A stretch of 11,906 bases of DNA from positions 1-11,906 of the forward strand of contig CAZAQB010000101.1 in assembly GCA_964487155.1 (NCBI GenBank), read 5' to 3'. The DNA is from CAZAQB01 sp964487155 (GTDB taxonomy: Bacteria > Pseudomonadota > Gammaproteobacteria > Nitrococcales > Nitrococcaceae). The position numbers were made by a program, and so were the translations under genes. The notes beneath the pieces were generated by a model. It was not told the DNA's origin. It did no database searches and saw nothing but the letters and a program-made list of their open reading frames with translations. Shown in pieces: positions 1 to 5,990 of the stretch (within the stretch, counting starts at the first letter, position 1; every line of letters begins with the position of its first letter).

Positions 1-2
1 GC

Positions 3-31
3 GTAGGCCGGATAAGCGCAGCGCATCCGGC
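3..31 (+). repeat. GTAG-tagged REP hairpin, copy 1
   Basis: A GTAG tetranucleotide (3-6) is followed directly by a perfect 7-bp stem, GCCGGAT (7-13) with ATCCGGC (25-31), enclosing an 11-nt loop with core GCGCAG. GTAG at the foot of an imperfect palindrome is the known hallmark of REP elements mobilised by RAYT (TnpA_REP) enzymes. The same element recurs at 6075-6103 and 10734-10762. It lies downstream of the leftward cupin gene, a usual intergenic location for REPs. The window begins only two bases upstream, so a partner unit of a REP pair may lie outside. Confidence 0.85.
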
Positions 32-37
32 GTTTTT
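7..37 (+). terminator. Possible rho-independent terminator built on REP copy 1
   Basis: The REP stem-loop (7-31) is followed by G and a run of five T (33-37), so it has the form of an intrinsic terminator for rightward transcription entering from outside the window. None of the other REP copies here has a T run. Read leftward, toward which the cupin gene is transcribed, the hairpin is preceded rather than followed by the corresponding A run, so it is not a convincing terminator for that gene. Confidence 0.4.
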
Positions 38-88
38 GCTCTTCCTCGTCCTTGTTGCCGCGTCACGCCCCGCGGTCGCCCCATCCCC

Positions 89-550
89 TCACGACCGCAG
101 CCGCTTCCCCACCGCCGGGCTGCGCCCCAGGCCCTCCAGGTCATCGGCTTCCGGCAGTACCGGGCGGTCGCGCTCGCGGTCCACCACGCACAGGAAGCCC
201 AGTGGCTGCTCGCCGCTGGCATGGAACTGGTGCCAGGTGCCGGGGGCTACGTAGACGCAGTCATGGGGGCCCACCGGCTCGACGCGGTCCTGCAGGATCA
301 CCTCGCCGCTGCCCCGCAGGATCACCACCGAGTGCGGGTGCTGGTGGTGCTCCAGGGTCGAATAGCCGCCCGGCTGCACCTCGAAGTAGCGGGTGATGAA
401 ATTCAGCGCCGCCTCGCCTTCGCCCTCGCCCAGCAGGGTCTGGCGGGTGATGTCCCGGAAATGGCTGCCCTCGGTCTTGTATTCCCGCAGCGGCACGTCC
501 TGCCAGCGGTAGTCGCGGCAGCGCACCACCTTGGATCGCTCGTCAGTCAT
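89..550 (-). CDS. Cupin protein, probable 5-methylthioxylulose-5-phosphate methylsulfurylase of the MTA-isoprenoid shunt
   Basis: A 153-residue single-domain cupin. Cupin motif 1 is at about residues 61-83, starting GG and carrying a His cluster at 68, 69, 71 and 73. The usual motif-1 Glu is not in its standard place. Motif 2 is at about 95-107 (PGTWH, with metal-ligand candidate His107). No signal peptide is visible, so it should be cytosolic. The ATG lies inside the 3' end of the RubisCO-like gene (8-base overlap, 543-550), implying translational coupling. In Rhodospirillum rubrum the cupin encoded beside the RubisCO-like protein releases methanethiol from 5-methylthioxylulose-5-phosphate and yields 1-deoxyxylulose-5-phosphate for isoprenoid synthesis. 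The overlap with an RLP here is the main reason for giving the same function. By sequence alone it would only be a generic cupin. Confidence 0.75.
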   Translation of the reverse strand: MTDERSKVVRCRDYRWQDVPLREYKTEGSHFRDITRQTLLGEGEGEAALNFITRYFEVQPGGYSTLEHHQHPHSVVILRGSGEVILQDRVEPVGPHDCVYVAPGTWHQFHASGEQPLGFLCVVDRERDRPVLPEADDLEGLGRSPAVGKRLRS

Positions 551-1652
551 AGCTCGCCGTCGCCTTGTCGCGGAACTGCCGGGCGGCTGCTTCCAGGTCT
601 CCCTGGGTGTAGAGGCCGCCGCCCACCAGGAACACCGTGTCCGGGCCGTAGCGTCGCGCCCAGTGGGGGATGCTGTCCAGGTCCATGCCCCCCGCCGGCA
701 CCGGCGCCGCCGGACGCAGTGCCCCGAGGGGACGGCGCAGGCGATGGTTGAGGGCTTCGCAGGTCTGCTCCGAGAGCCCGAAGCGCCCGCCGGTGTTGGG
801 GTAGATCACCGCGTCCGCCCCGGCCACCCGGAACAGGTCTCCCAGCAGCACGTCTACTGTAATGCCGTGGTCGGCGCCGAAGTAGGCGCCGGTCAGCGCC
901 GGGTGGGCCATGACCATCAGTCCGGTGCGCTCCCGGATCCAGGACAGGGTGGCGAGCCCGGTGACCCAGGCATTCAGCAGCACCCCCCGGCAGCCGGCCT
1001 CCTGGGCCGCGGCCAGCCGGGCCGGCAGCTCGCCGGGGCCGGAGGTCACGTTGGGAAAATACAGGCTGCGTCCGCCGGTGGCCGTGTTGGCCCGCGTGAC
1101 GGCCTGCTGGCAGCGCTCCACGCGCTCCCGGAAGGGCGCGCTGGGCTGGTCGGCCAGGCCGTGGTCGTCCTTGATGATGTCGATGCCGCCCCGGGCGAAG
1201 GCCTCGCAGCGCTGCGCCAGTTCCCCAGCCGACAGTCCCATGGGTTTCAGTGCCGTGCACAGCAGGGGGCGGTCTCCGGCGCCGGTGGCGGCACGCAGGC
1301 CGGGCATGCCGTGGCCGGGGCCGCCGAAGCCCTTCAGCAGGCTCGGTGCCCAGGTGATGTCGGTGATGCGCAGGCCGGGTTTCAGGGAGATGTTGCCGAA
1401 CAGCACGTTGAGGAACTGGGTGAGCTCGCCGCCGGTGGTTTCCACGGCAAAGCTCACCACCGCCCGGTGACGGCCCGGCTGCAGGGGCGCCAGGGACTGC
1501 ACCCGGCCGGCCATGGCCTCGGTGATGGTATCCGCCACCAGGGCCGGGGACATCTCCAGGGTCTGCTCCACGGTGATGTCCTCGGCCCGGGCCTGGGCCT
1601 GGGCCGGGCTGTCGGCGCGGATCTCGAACGCCACTTCGAATCGCTCGCCCAT
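543..1652 (-). CDS. Form IV RubisCO-like protein, probable 5-methylthioribulose-1-phosphate isomerase
   Basis: A protein of 369 residues (370 if the TTG one codon upstream, at 1655, is used). The ATG at 1652 is preferred because GGAG sits six bases upstream. RubisCO-fold landmarks, numbered from the TTG, are TALKP with Lys137; the metal-site segment GGIDIIKDDHG with Lys162 (the carbamylation position), Asp163 and Asp164; His251; the phosphate-binding GG at 322-323; and GGG at 345-347. The Glu that follows DD in true RubisCO is His165. The loop-6 region (about 284-295) lacks the catalytic Lys, so this is not a CO2-fixing RubisCO. Form IV proteins act in methionine and sulfur salvage. With the overlapping cupin, the best match is the R. 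rubrum-type enzyme converting 5-methylthioribulose-1-phosphate to 5-methylthioxylulose-5-phosphate. The 2,3-diketo-5-methylthiopentyl-1-phosphate enolase role (MtnW) is less likely. Confidence 0.85.
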   Translation of the reverse strand: MGERFEVAFEIRADSPAQAQARAEDITVEQTLEMSPALVADTITEAMAGRVQSLAPLQPGRHRAVVSFAVETTGGELTQFLNVLFGNISLKPGLRITDITWAPSLLKGFGGPGHGMPGLRAATGAGDRPLLCTALKPMGLSAGELAQRCEAFARGGIDIIKDDHGLADQPSAPFRERVERCQQAVTRANTATGGRSLYFPNVTSGPGELPARLAAAQEAGCRGVLLNAWVTGLATLSWIRERTGLMVMAHPALTGAYFGADHGITVDVLLGDLFRVAGADAVIYPNTGGRFGLSEQTCEALNHRLRRPLGALRPAAPVPAGGMDLDSIPHWARRYGPDTVFLVGGGLYTQGDLEAAARQFRDKATASYD

Positions 1653-1920
1653 CAAGATCTCCGCTGCGGTGTTCCCGGGGCCATGTCCTGTGCCCCGGCG
1701 GCCACCGGGCCGGGGCGCAGGGCCAGCACGCCGGCGGCGATGATCAGCGCACTGCCGGCCACGGTGGCGGGTCCGGGCACCTCACCCCAGCACAGCCAGC
1801 CGTAGGCCGACCCGAACACCACCGCCACAGCAGCAGTTCCGAGAGGATGATCAGTCCCGCGCCCCGCATCAGCGCTGAGGCCATGAATGGTTCCCCGGGG
1901 TTGGCGAAAGACCCGGCAGT
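1652..1920 (-). pseudogene. Remnant of an EamA/DMT-family transporter (C-terminal piece, frameshifted)
   Basis: In the frame ending at 1652-1654 the translation AVVFGSAYGWLCWGEVPG, followed by a second hydrophobic stretch (SALIIAAGVLAL), matches the last two helices of EamA-type transporters, where a GE motif separates them. Upstream of about 1840 the matching hydrophobic sequence (MASALMRGAGLIILSELL) continues in a different frame, so a one-base indel lies near the CTGCTGCTG run at about 1830-1845. A stop codon at 1921-1923 closes that frame, so only about 80-90 residues of a normally near-300-residue protein survive. The stop codon overlaps the ATG of the RubisCO-like gene as TGATG, suggesting the intact gene was once coupled to it. 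The cargo cannot be read from this piece. Assignment rests on a short hydrophobic pattern. Confidence 0.5.
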
Positions 1921-1940
1921 CTACCCCATGGCGGGGGGAC

Positions 1941-3041
1941 TCAGCCCACGGTCGTGGCGCAGGCCACCGCGTCACCGCCTTTCTGGCGGGCGGCGAACAG
2001 CGCGGTGTCCGCCGCCGCCAGCAGCAGGTCGCCGGTGCGGGCGTGGTCAGGGAAGCCGGACACCCCCACCGACACCGTGATGCCGCGGTCCTGGGCCTGG
2101 GGCAGGCGGATCTCCGCGATGGCGGCGCGCAGTTCCAGGGCGCGGCGGCGGGCGTTTTCCACCGAAGAGTCGGGCATCACCACCACGAATCGCTCGCCGG
2201 AGTGGCGGGCGCAGACATCGGAGCCCCGGAACGAGGCCTGCAGCACGCCGCCCAGGGCCTGCAGCATGCGGTCCCCCGCCTCCGGGCCCAGGTGATCGTT
2301 GAACAGGCTGAAATGATCGATGTCCAGCAGCACCACCGCCAGCGAGCCCTTCACCCGCCGGGCCCGGTGCAGCTCGCGTTCCAGGGTCTCCAGCAGGTAG
2401 GAGCGGTTGAACAGCCGCGTCAGGGGGTCGTGGGTGGACAGGCTGCGCAGGCGGTGCTGCAGGGCCATGCCGCCGAGGCTCAGGGCTGCGGTGCGGGCCA
2501 GCAGCACGGCCGTGGTGGCGAGTTCCTGCGGCGGCAGCCCGGCGGCCTCGGACTCCGCCCACACCCGCAGCGCCCCCAGGGTCAGGCCGAAGGCCCGCAA
2601 CGGGAAGGTCACAGCCTCGCCGGTGGGCCCGGAGGACACCCGGGTCACCAGCCGCTGGGGCGGAGAGTTCTGCTTCGGGCCGTCCCGATAGGGGCGGTTC
2701 CATTGCTCGCTGGGATCCCAGACGCCCACCACCACGGTGCTGCCGTCGTCCCGGGCGAGGCTCAGGGCGCCCCGGGTGCCGGGCAGCAGCGAGCGGGCGG
2801 CGGAGATCACTTGGCTGATGGCCTCGGACTCGGTGGGCGAGTCCGCCAGGGCCTCCACCAGGCCCGCGATGCGATGGGCCGCCAGGGAAGCCGTGGCGGC
2901 CGGGGTCGCCTCGGCCGGATTCTCGGCAAGGGCGGAGGCCAGCTGGGCGGTGACGGCGTCCAGTTCGGCCTGCAGGCGCTGCTGCTGGCTTACCAGGCCT
3001 TCCAACTCGTTGGCATCCGTGGCGCCGCCGTTTTCAGGCAT
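1941..3041 (-). CDS. GAF-GGDEF domain protein with degenerate active site (SGERF)
   Basis: A 366-residue soluble protein. A short coiled-coil-like segment (about 12-40) precedes a GAF-like sensory region (about 55-190) and a GGDEF domain from HDPLTRLFNR (204-213) to the end. The metal-site LDIDHF is at 239-244 and SVGVS at 324-328. The signature loop, normally GG(D/E)EF, reads SGERF at 281-285, so the fourth-position Glu is Arg. The I-site RxxD is intact as RGSD (272-275), exactly five residues before the loop. Active diguanylate cyclases make c-di-GMP from two GTP. Changes at this Glu normally abolish synthesis, while an intact I-site can still bind c-di-GMP, so a receptor role is inferred rather than catalysis. 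The gene starts three bases after the small membrane-protein gene. Its downstream neighbour is the transporter remnant, 20 bases away. Confidence 0.9.
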   Translation of the reverse strand: MPENGGATDANELEGLVSQQQRLQAELDAVTAQLASALAENPAEATPAATASLAAHRIAGLVEALADSPTESEAISQVISAARSLLPGTRGALSLARDDGSTVVVGVWDPSEQWNRPYRDGPKQNSPPQRLVTRVSSGPTGEAVTFPLRAFGLTLGALRVWAESEAAGLPPQELATTAVLLARTAALSLGGMALQHRLRSLSTHDPLTRLFNRSYLLETLERELHRARRVKGSLAVVLLDIDHFSLFNDHLGPEAGDRMLQALGGVLQASFRGSDVCARHSGERFVVVMPDSSVENARRRALELRAAIAEIRLPQAQDRGITVSVGVSGFPDHARTGDLLLAAADTALFAARQKGGDAVACATTVG

Positions 3042-3044
3042 CGG

Positions 3045-3341
3045 TCAGTGGTCCTCGTTCCCCTCAGGCGGGTGTTTTCGCCTGTCGGAGTTACTGTCGT
3101 CAATCCCCGTCAGGGGCAGGCCGCCGCGCCGTATCGACTGGGCCGGCCCCCCGGCCCGGGCCAGCCACACCAGCGGCGAGCCGATGGCGAACACTGCCAG
3201 GGCGATGAAGCCGATCAGCGCCGCCCACGGCGGCAACCGCGGCCAGACCAGGGCGAAGAAGCCCCACACCAGAGCCACCTCGGCGGCCACCAGGGCCGCT
3301 GCAAGGGCCGCGGCGACCAGGGTGCGGCGCAGGCGGGCCAC
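3045..3341 (-). CDS. Small two-helix membrane protein, unknown function
   Basis: A 98-residue protein starting at GTG. Two hydrophobic segments are clear, at about residues 8-33 (Ala/Leu/Val-rich) and 39-62, joined by a short WPRLPPW linker. A hydrophilic tail from about 66 carries basic and acidic residues. No family is recognised. It sits six bases after the kinase gene and three bases before the GAF-GGDEF gene, so it is almost certainly translated from the same message. A membrane anchor or partner for the GGDEF protein is possible by position only. The tight packing and clean transmembrane pattern make it more than a chance reading frame. Confidence 0.7.
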   Translation of the reverse strand: MARLRRTLVAAALAAALVAAEVALVWGFFALVWPRLPPWAALIGFIALAVFAIGSPLVWLARAGGPAQSIRRGGLPLTGIDDSNSDRRKHPPEGNEDH

Positions 3342-3347
3342 GCGGGC

Positions 3348-4412
3348 TCAGCTCCCCTGGCTGTTGTTGGCGGTGTCGCAATCGGGCTTCGCAGCCTCCT
3401 CCAGCAGGGCCGAGACGTGACCCAGGAAAGGCCAGGTCACCAGCAGCTGAGTGAACAGCTTGGTGGAGGGCTGGTCGACAACGGGGCCGAGGCGGGCTTC
3501 ACCGGTGGGAATGCCGGCCAGGCGCATCATCTCCGCTTCCAGCTGGCACAGGGCATCCGGCGTGACCGCCCCGTCCACGTGCACCACGTTCACCGGCCGC
3601 CCCCAGTAGCTGCTGGGGACATTGGCCAGCATGAACGGCATGGCCCGCTCGTGGGTCATGGTGTTGAGGTCCACGGGCAGGTAGAGGCTGGGCAGCACGG
3701 TGCGGATCGGCGAGACGATGAGCTCGATGTGGTAGTAGTCCTCGGGGAGCTGGCCCTGGTACTCCTGCACCGCCAGGGAGGCCATCTCGCTGCGGTGCAG
3801 CTTGACCACCACGTCGGCGCTGGTCTTCTGGAAATCGATCCAGCGCTTGTAGGCGGCTTCCCGCGGCCGCAGCTCGCGGCGTGCCTCGTCCGGGTCGTAG
3901 CCGCGGCGGCCTACGTCCCGATCGAACTTCCAGCGCCACTTCACTTGGCGGTCCGAGTCCACGAACACGGTGAAGTCGAGCAGCGGCAGGAACTCCGGGT
4001 AGAGGGCGTGCAACCCCTCCACCACCACCACCGGCTTGGGCCGAAACGGGACCGGGGGATCGAACTCGCCGCTGCTGTGGTTGTAGACGGGGATGTCCAC
4101 CGGGCGTCCTTCCCGAATGGCCTCCAGGTGGTCGCGGGCGGTCTTCAGGCGGTTGGCCTTGGGATCCAGGGGCGTGCGGCCGCTCTGCCGCCGCTGGGCC
4201 CGGGTTTCCTTGTGATAGCCGTCCAGGCTGATGGTGGTCACCAGGTCAGCCCCCAGCAGCCGCTGGATGCCCTGGCTGTAGGTGCTCTTGCCGCTGCCGC
4301 TGTCCCCGGCCACCCCCATCAGCACCGGTCGCGGGGCGGCCCGCAACCGGGCACGGAGATCACCGGTGACCATGCTCCGTCGCGAACCGGAGCGGTCCGT
4401 CAGGCTGACCAT
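3348..4412 (-). CDS. Class II phosphoribulokinase-like kinase (PRK/uridine kinase family)
   Basis: A 354-residue soluble P-loop kinase. Walker A is GVAGDSGSGKST (33-44). SLDGYH (62-67) corresponds to the LDDYH motif of plant and cyanobacterial phosphoribulokinase, keeping the first Asp (64) but with Gly for the second. TPLDP (80-84), PVYNH (108-112) and VVVVEGLHALY (128-138) follow the same order as class II enzymes. The C-terminal segment (about 275-335, with STKLFTQLL) also resembles the class II end, so the protein is full length. The two Cys that make plant enzymes redox-regulated, in the P-loop and before LDDYH, are Ser here. Phosphoribulokinase converts ribulose-5-phosphate and ATP to ribulose-1,5-bisphosphate. 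The substrate here is uncertain, and no CO2-fixing RubisCO is in the window. The ATG follows AAGGA by eight bases, and the gene lies first behind the promoter at 4466-4493. In-frame Met14 is an alternative start. Confidence 0.8.
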   Translation of the reverse strand: MVSLTDRSGSRRSMVTGDLRARLRAAPRPVLMGVAGDSGSGKSTYSQGIQRLLGADLVTTISLDGYHKETRAQRRQSGRTPLDPKANRLKTARDHLEAIREGRPVDIPVYNHSSGEFDPPVPFRPKPVVVVEGLHALYPEFLPLLDFTVFVDSDRQVKWRWKFDRDVGRRGYDPDEARRELRPREAAYKRWIDFQKTSADVVVKLHRSEMASLAVQEYQGQLPEDYYHIELIVSPIRTVLPSLYLPVDLNTMTHERAMPFMLANVPSSYWGRPVNVVHVDGAVTPDALCQLEAEMMRLAGIPTGEARLGPVVDQPSTKLFTQLLVTWPFLGHVSALLEEAAKPDCDTANNSQGS

Positions 4413-4465
4413 AGGCGGAGTCCTTGGGCGCGGACGCGCCCTGGGTGGATTCGGGTTGAAGCCCC

Positions 4466-4493
4466 ATTATTCGCCGCCACGATGGCCTGTCAA
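4466..4493 (-). promoter_or_regulatory. Probable sigma70 promoter for the leftward kinase-to-cupin unit
   Basis: Read on the minus strand, a perfect TTGACA (-35, 4488-4493) is separated by 16 bases from AATAAT (-10, 4466-4471), one mismatch from TATAAT. Transcription would begin near 4459, about 45 bases before the kinase start codon. In such GC-rich DNA a match this good, directly upstream of a first gene, is unlikely to be chance. No comparable promoter was seen before the RubisCO-like gene, so it may drive everything down to the cupin. Confidence 0.7.
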
Positions 4494-4531
4494 ACCCCCC
4501 GGTGGCGGCACCGGCTTGATCGGCGATTCTC

Positions 4532-4560
4532 TTGCCCATCGGCCGCGCGGAGAGTAAGTT
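4532..4560 (+). promoter_or_regulatory. Weak candidate promoter for rraA
   Basis: TTGCCC (4532-4537), a 17-base spacer and TAAGTT (4555-4560) lie 27 bases before the rraA start codon. The -35 matches four of six consensus positions and the -10 only three. Position and spacing support it more than sequence does. The ribosome binding site GGGGAGGGAG follows at 4574-4583. Confidence 0.3.
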
Positions 4561-4587
4561 TTCGCGGGCACTCGGGGAGGGAGCGGC

Positions 4588-5067
4588 ATGCCAGCGAAGA
4601 CGGCGGACATCTGCGACGAACACGCGGACAGCGTGCGCATCCTCACACCCATGTTCCAGGATTACGGCGGCCGGGTCGAGTTCTCCGGGCCGGTGTCCAC
4701 CGTGAAACTGTTCGAGGACAATTCCCAGGTCCGGGAAGCGGTCGCCGAGCCCGGCGAGGGCCGGGTCCTGGTTGTGGATGGGGGCGGATCCCTGCGCTGC
4801 GCCCTGCTGGGGGATAACCTGGCGGCCATGGCCGTGGCCAACGGCTGGCAGGGTATCCTGGTGTACGGCTGCATCCGGGATGCCGCCGAGATCGCCGCCA
4901 TGGACCTGGGCGTCAAGGCCCTCAATACTCATCCCTGCAAGAGCGTCAAGCGGGGCCTGGGTGAGCGGGACGTGCCGGTGACCTTCGCCGGCGAGACGCT
5001 GCGTCCCGGCGACTTTCTGTACGCCGACCGGGATGGCGTGGTGCTGGCTTCCAGCGCCCTGGAGTAG
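4588..5067 (+). CDS. rraA: RraA-family protein (ribonuclease E activity regulator / HMG-aldolase fold)
   Basis: A 159-residue protein, the normal length for RraA, which binds RNase E and inhibits mRNA decay in Escherichia coli. Conserved landmarks are PMFQDYGGRVEFSG (21-34), TVKLFEDN (38-45), GRVLVVDGGGSLR (58-70), LLGDNLA (73-79) and GCIRDAAEI (94-102). Within the last, Arg97-Asp98 form the pair used by the related 4-hydroxy-4-methyl-2-oxoglutarate aldolases for metal and substrate, where E. coli RraA has Arg-Gln. Aldolase or oxaloacetate decarboxylase activity is therefore possible alongside or instead of RNase control. The ATG has a strong GGGGAGGGAG site at a good distance. It is the first gene of a plus-strand unit with the CBS protein and hslR. 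Confidence 0.9.
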   Translation: MPAKTADICDEHADSVRILTPMFQDYGGRVEFSGPVSTVKLFEDNSQVREAVAEPGEGRVLVVDGGGSLRCALLGDNLAAMAVANGWQGILVYGCIRDAAEIAAMDLGVKALNTHPCKSVKRGLGERDVPVTFAGETLRPGDFLYADRDGVVLASSALE

Positions 5068-5083
5068 GCGCCGTCGACGGCGC
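5068..5083 (+). repeat. Perfect 16-bp palindrome just after rraA
   Basis: GCGCCGTCGACGGCGC begins at the base after the rraA stop codon and is its own reverse complement. It could be a protein-binding site or a short RNA hairpin (six pairs, four-base loop) between rraA and the CBS gene. In GC-rich DNA about one such site per window this size can occur by chance, so function is not established. Confidence 0.4.
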
Positions 5084-5116
5084 GCGACGAGAGCACGCAA
5101 GGGGGAGTGGCAGGAG

Positions 5117-5578
5117 ATGGAACGGCCGATCAGGCAGCTTATCGAAGGCAAGGGTGCGGACGTATTCACGGTGGGGCCCACCACCACGGTGGCGCAGGCG
5201 GTGGCCGTGATGAACCAGCGCAACATCGGCGCCGTGCTGGTCACGGACACCGACGCCAGGCTGCTGGGCATCTTCACCGAGCGGGACGTGCTGCGCCGGG
5301 TGGTGGACGGCAAGCTGGATGCGGATGCCACGCCGGTGAGCGAGGTGATGACCAGTTCGGTCGCCTGCGTGCGTCCCGGCACCACGGTGGGCGAGGCGCT
5401 GGTGGTATTCAACAGCAACAACTGCCGCCACCTGCCCGTGGTGGAGCAGGACAAGGTGGTGGGGTTGCTGTCCATCCGGGACATCACCGCCGCCCTGGTG
5501 GAGGACCGGGAGCACCAGATCGAGGAGCTCACCGACTACATCTACGGCAGCTACGGGCGGCATGCCGGGGTCGGATAG
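5117..5578 (+). CDS. Two-CBS-domain protein
   Basis: A 153-residue protein made almost wholly of a tandem CBS (Bateman) module, CBS1 at about residues 14-67 and CBS2 at about 76-128. Each carries the usual GIFTERD or GLLSIRD strand-helix junction (51-57 and 116-122), then a short acidic helical tail. CBS pairs bind adenosine nucleotides such as AMP, ATP or SAM and regulate partner proteins; no partner domain is fused here. The ATG at 5117 is chosen because the CBS1 lead-in begins there and GGGGGAG lies nine bases upstream. An in-frame start at 5033 would lie inside rraA. It lies 49 bases after rraA, and its last 17 bases overlap the start of hslR, so the three are probably one operon. The ligand cannot be read from the sequence. 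Confidence 0.9.
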   Translation: MERPIRQLIEGKGADVFTVGPTTTVAQAVAVMNQRNIGAVLVTDTDARLLGIFTERDVLRRVVDGKLDADATPVSEVMTSSVACVRPGTTVGEALVVFNSNNCRHLPVVEQDKVVGLLSIRDITAALVEDREHQIEELTDYIYGSYGRHAGVG

Positions 5579-5978
5579 AGCCGCGCCGCCCGGCGCTGTC
5601 CGGGTGGACAAGTGGCTCTGGGCGGCACGCTTCTTCAAGACCCGCCGCCTGGCCGCTGACGCGGTCAAGGGCGGCAAGGTGAGCATCGACGGGGTTACCG
5701 CCAAGCCCGCCAAGGAAGTGCGCCCGGGCCAGACCCTGCTGGTCACCAAGGGCCCCTGCCAGTTCGAGGTGGTGGTGGAGGACCTGGCCGACACCCGCGG
5801 TCCCGCCAGCATCGCCCAGACCCTCTACCGGGAGACCGAGGCGAGCGCAGCCCGGCGCGAGCAGATCCGGTCCCAGCGCCGCTCCATCGCCGTGTCCGTG
5901 CCCCGGGCCGACCACCGGCCCGACCGCCGTGACCGCCGGGAACTTGCCTCCTTCAAGCGCAACCGGGGTGGGGAGTAG
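5562..5978 (+). CDS. hslR: Heat shock protein 15 (Hsp15), S4-domain ribosome rescue factor
   Basis: A 138-residue protein close in length and layout to E. coli Hsp15 (133 residues). The S4 RNA-binding domain spans about 13-75 and opens with VRVDKWLWAARFFKTR. PASIAQTLYRETEAS (81-95) and a highly basic tail (RPDRRDRRELASFKR at 119-133) match the family. Hsp15 binds free 50S subunits that still carry a nascent-chain tRNA after premature dissociation, helping recycle them. The start overlaps the CBS gene by 17 bases, indicating coupling. A REP pair begins 12 bases after its stop codon. Confidence 0.95.
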   Translation: MPGSDRAAPPGAVRVDKWLWAARFFKTRRLAADAVKGGKVSIDGVTAKPAKEVRPGQTLLVTKGPCQFEVVVEDLADTRGPASIAQTLYRETEASAARREQIRSQRRSIAVSVPRADHRPDRRDRRELASFKRNRGGE

Positions 5979-5990
5979 TCAGAAGGACTG

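Noticed and set aside
543..1652. Genuine CO2-fixing RubisCO next to a phosphoribulokinase (Calvin operon)
   Set aside because: The loop-6 Lys is absent and the metal-site Glu is His; the adjacent cupin points to the sulfur salvage role of form IV proteins.
531..4817. Long plus-strand open frames (up to 976 codons) opposite the kinase, GGDEF and RubisCO-like genes
   Set aside because: Compositionally biased Gly/Ala/Gln/His-rich translations with no recognisable domains; they are antisense shadows that stay open because of high GC.
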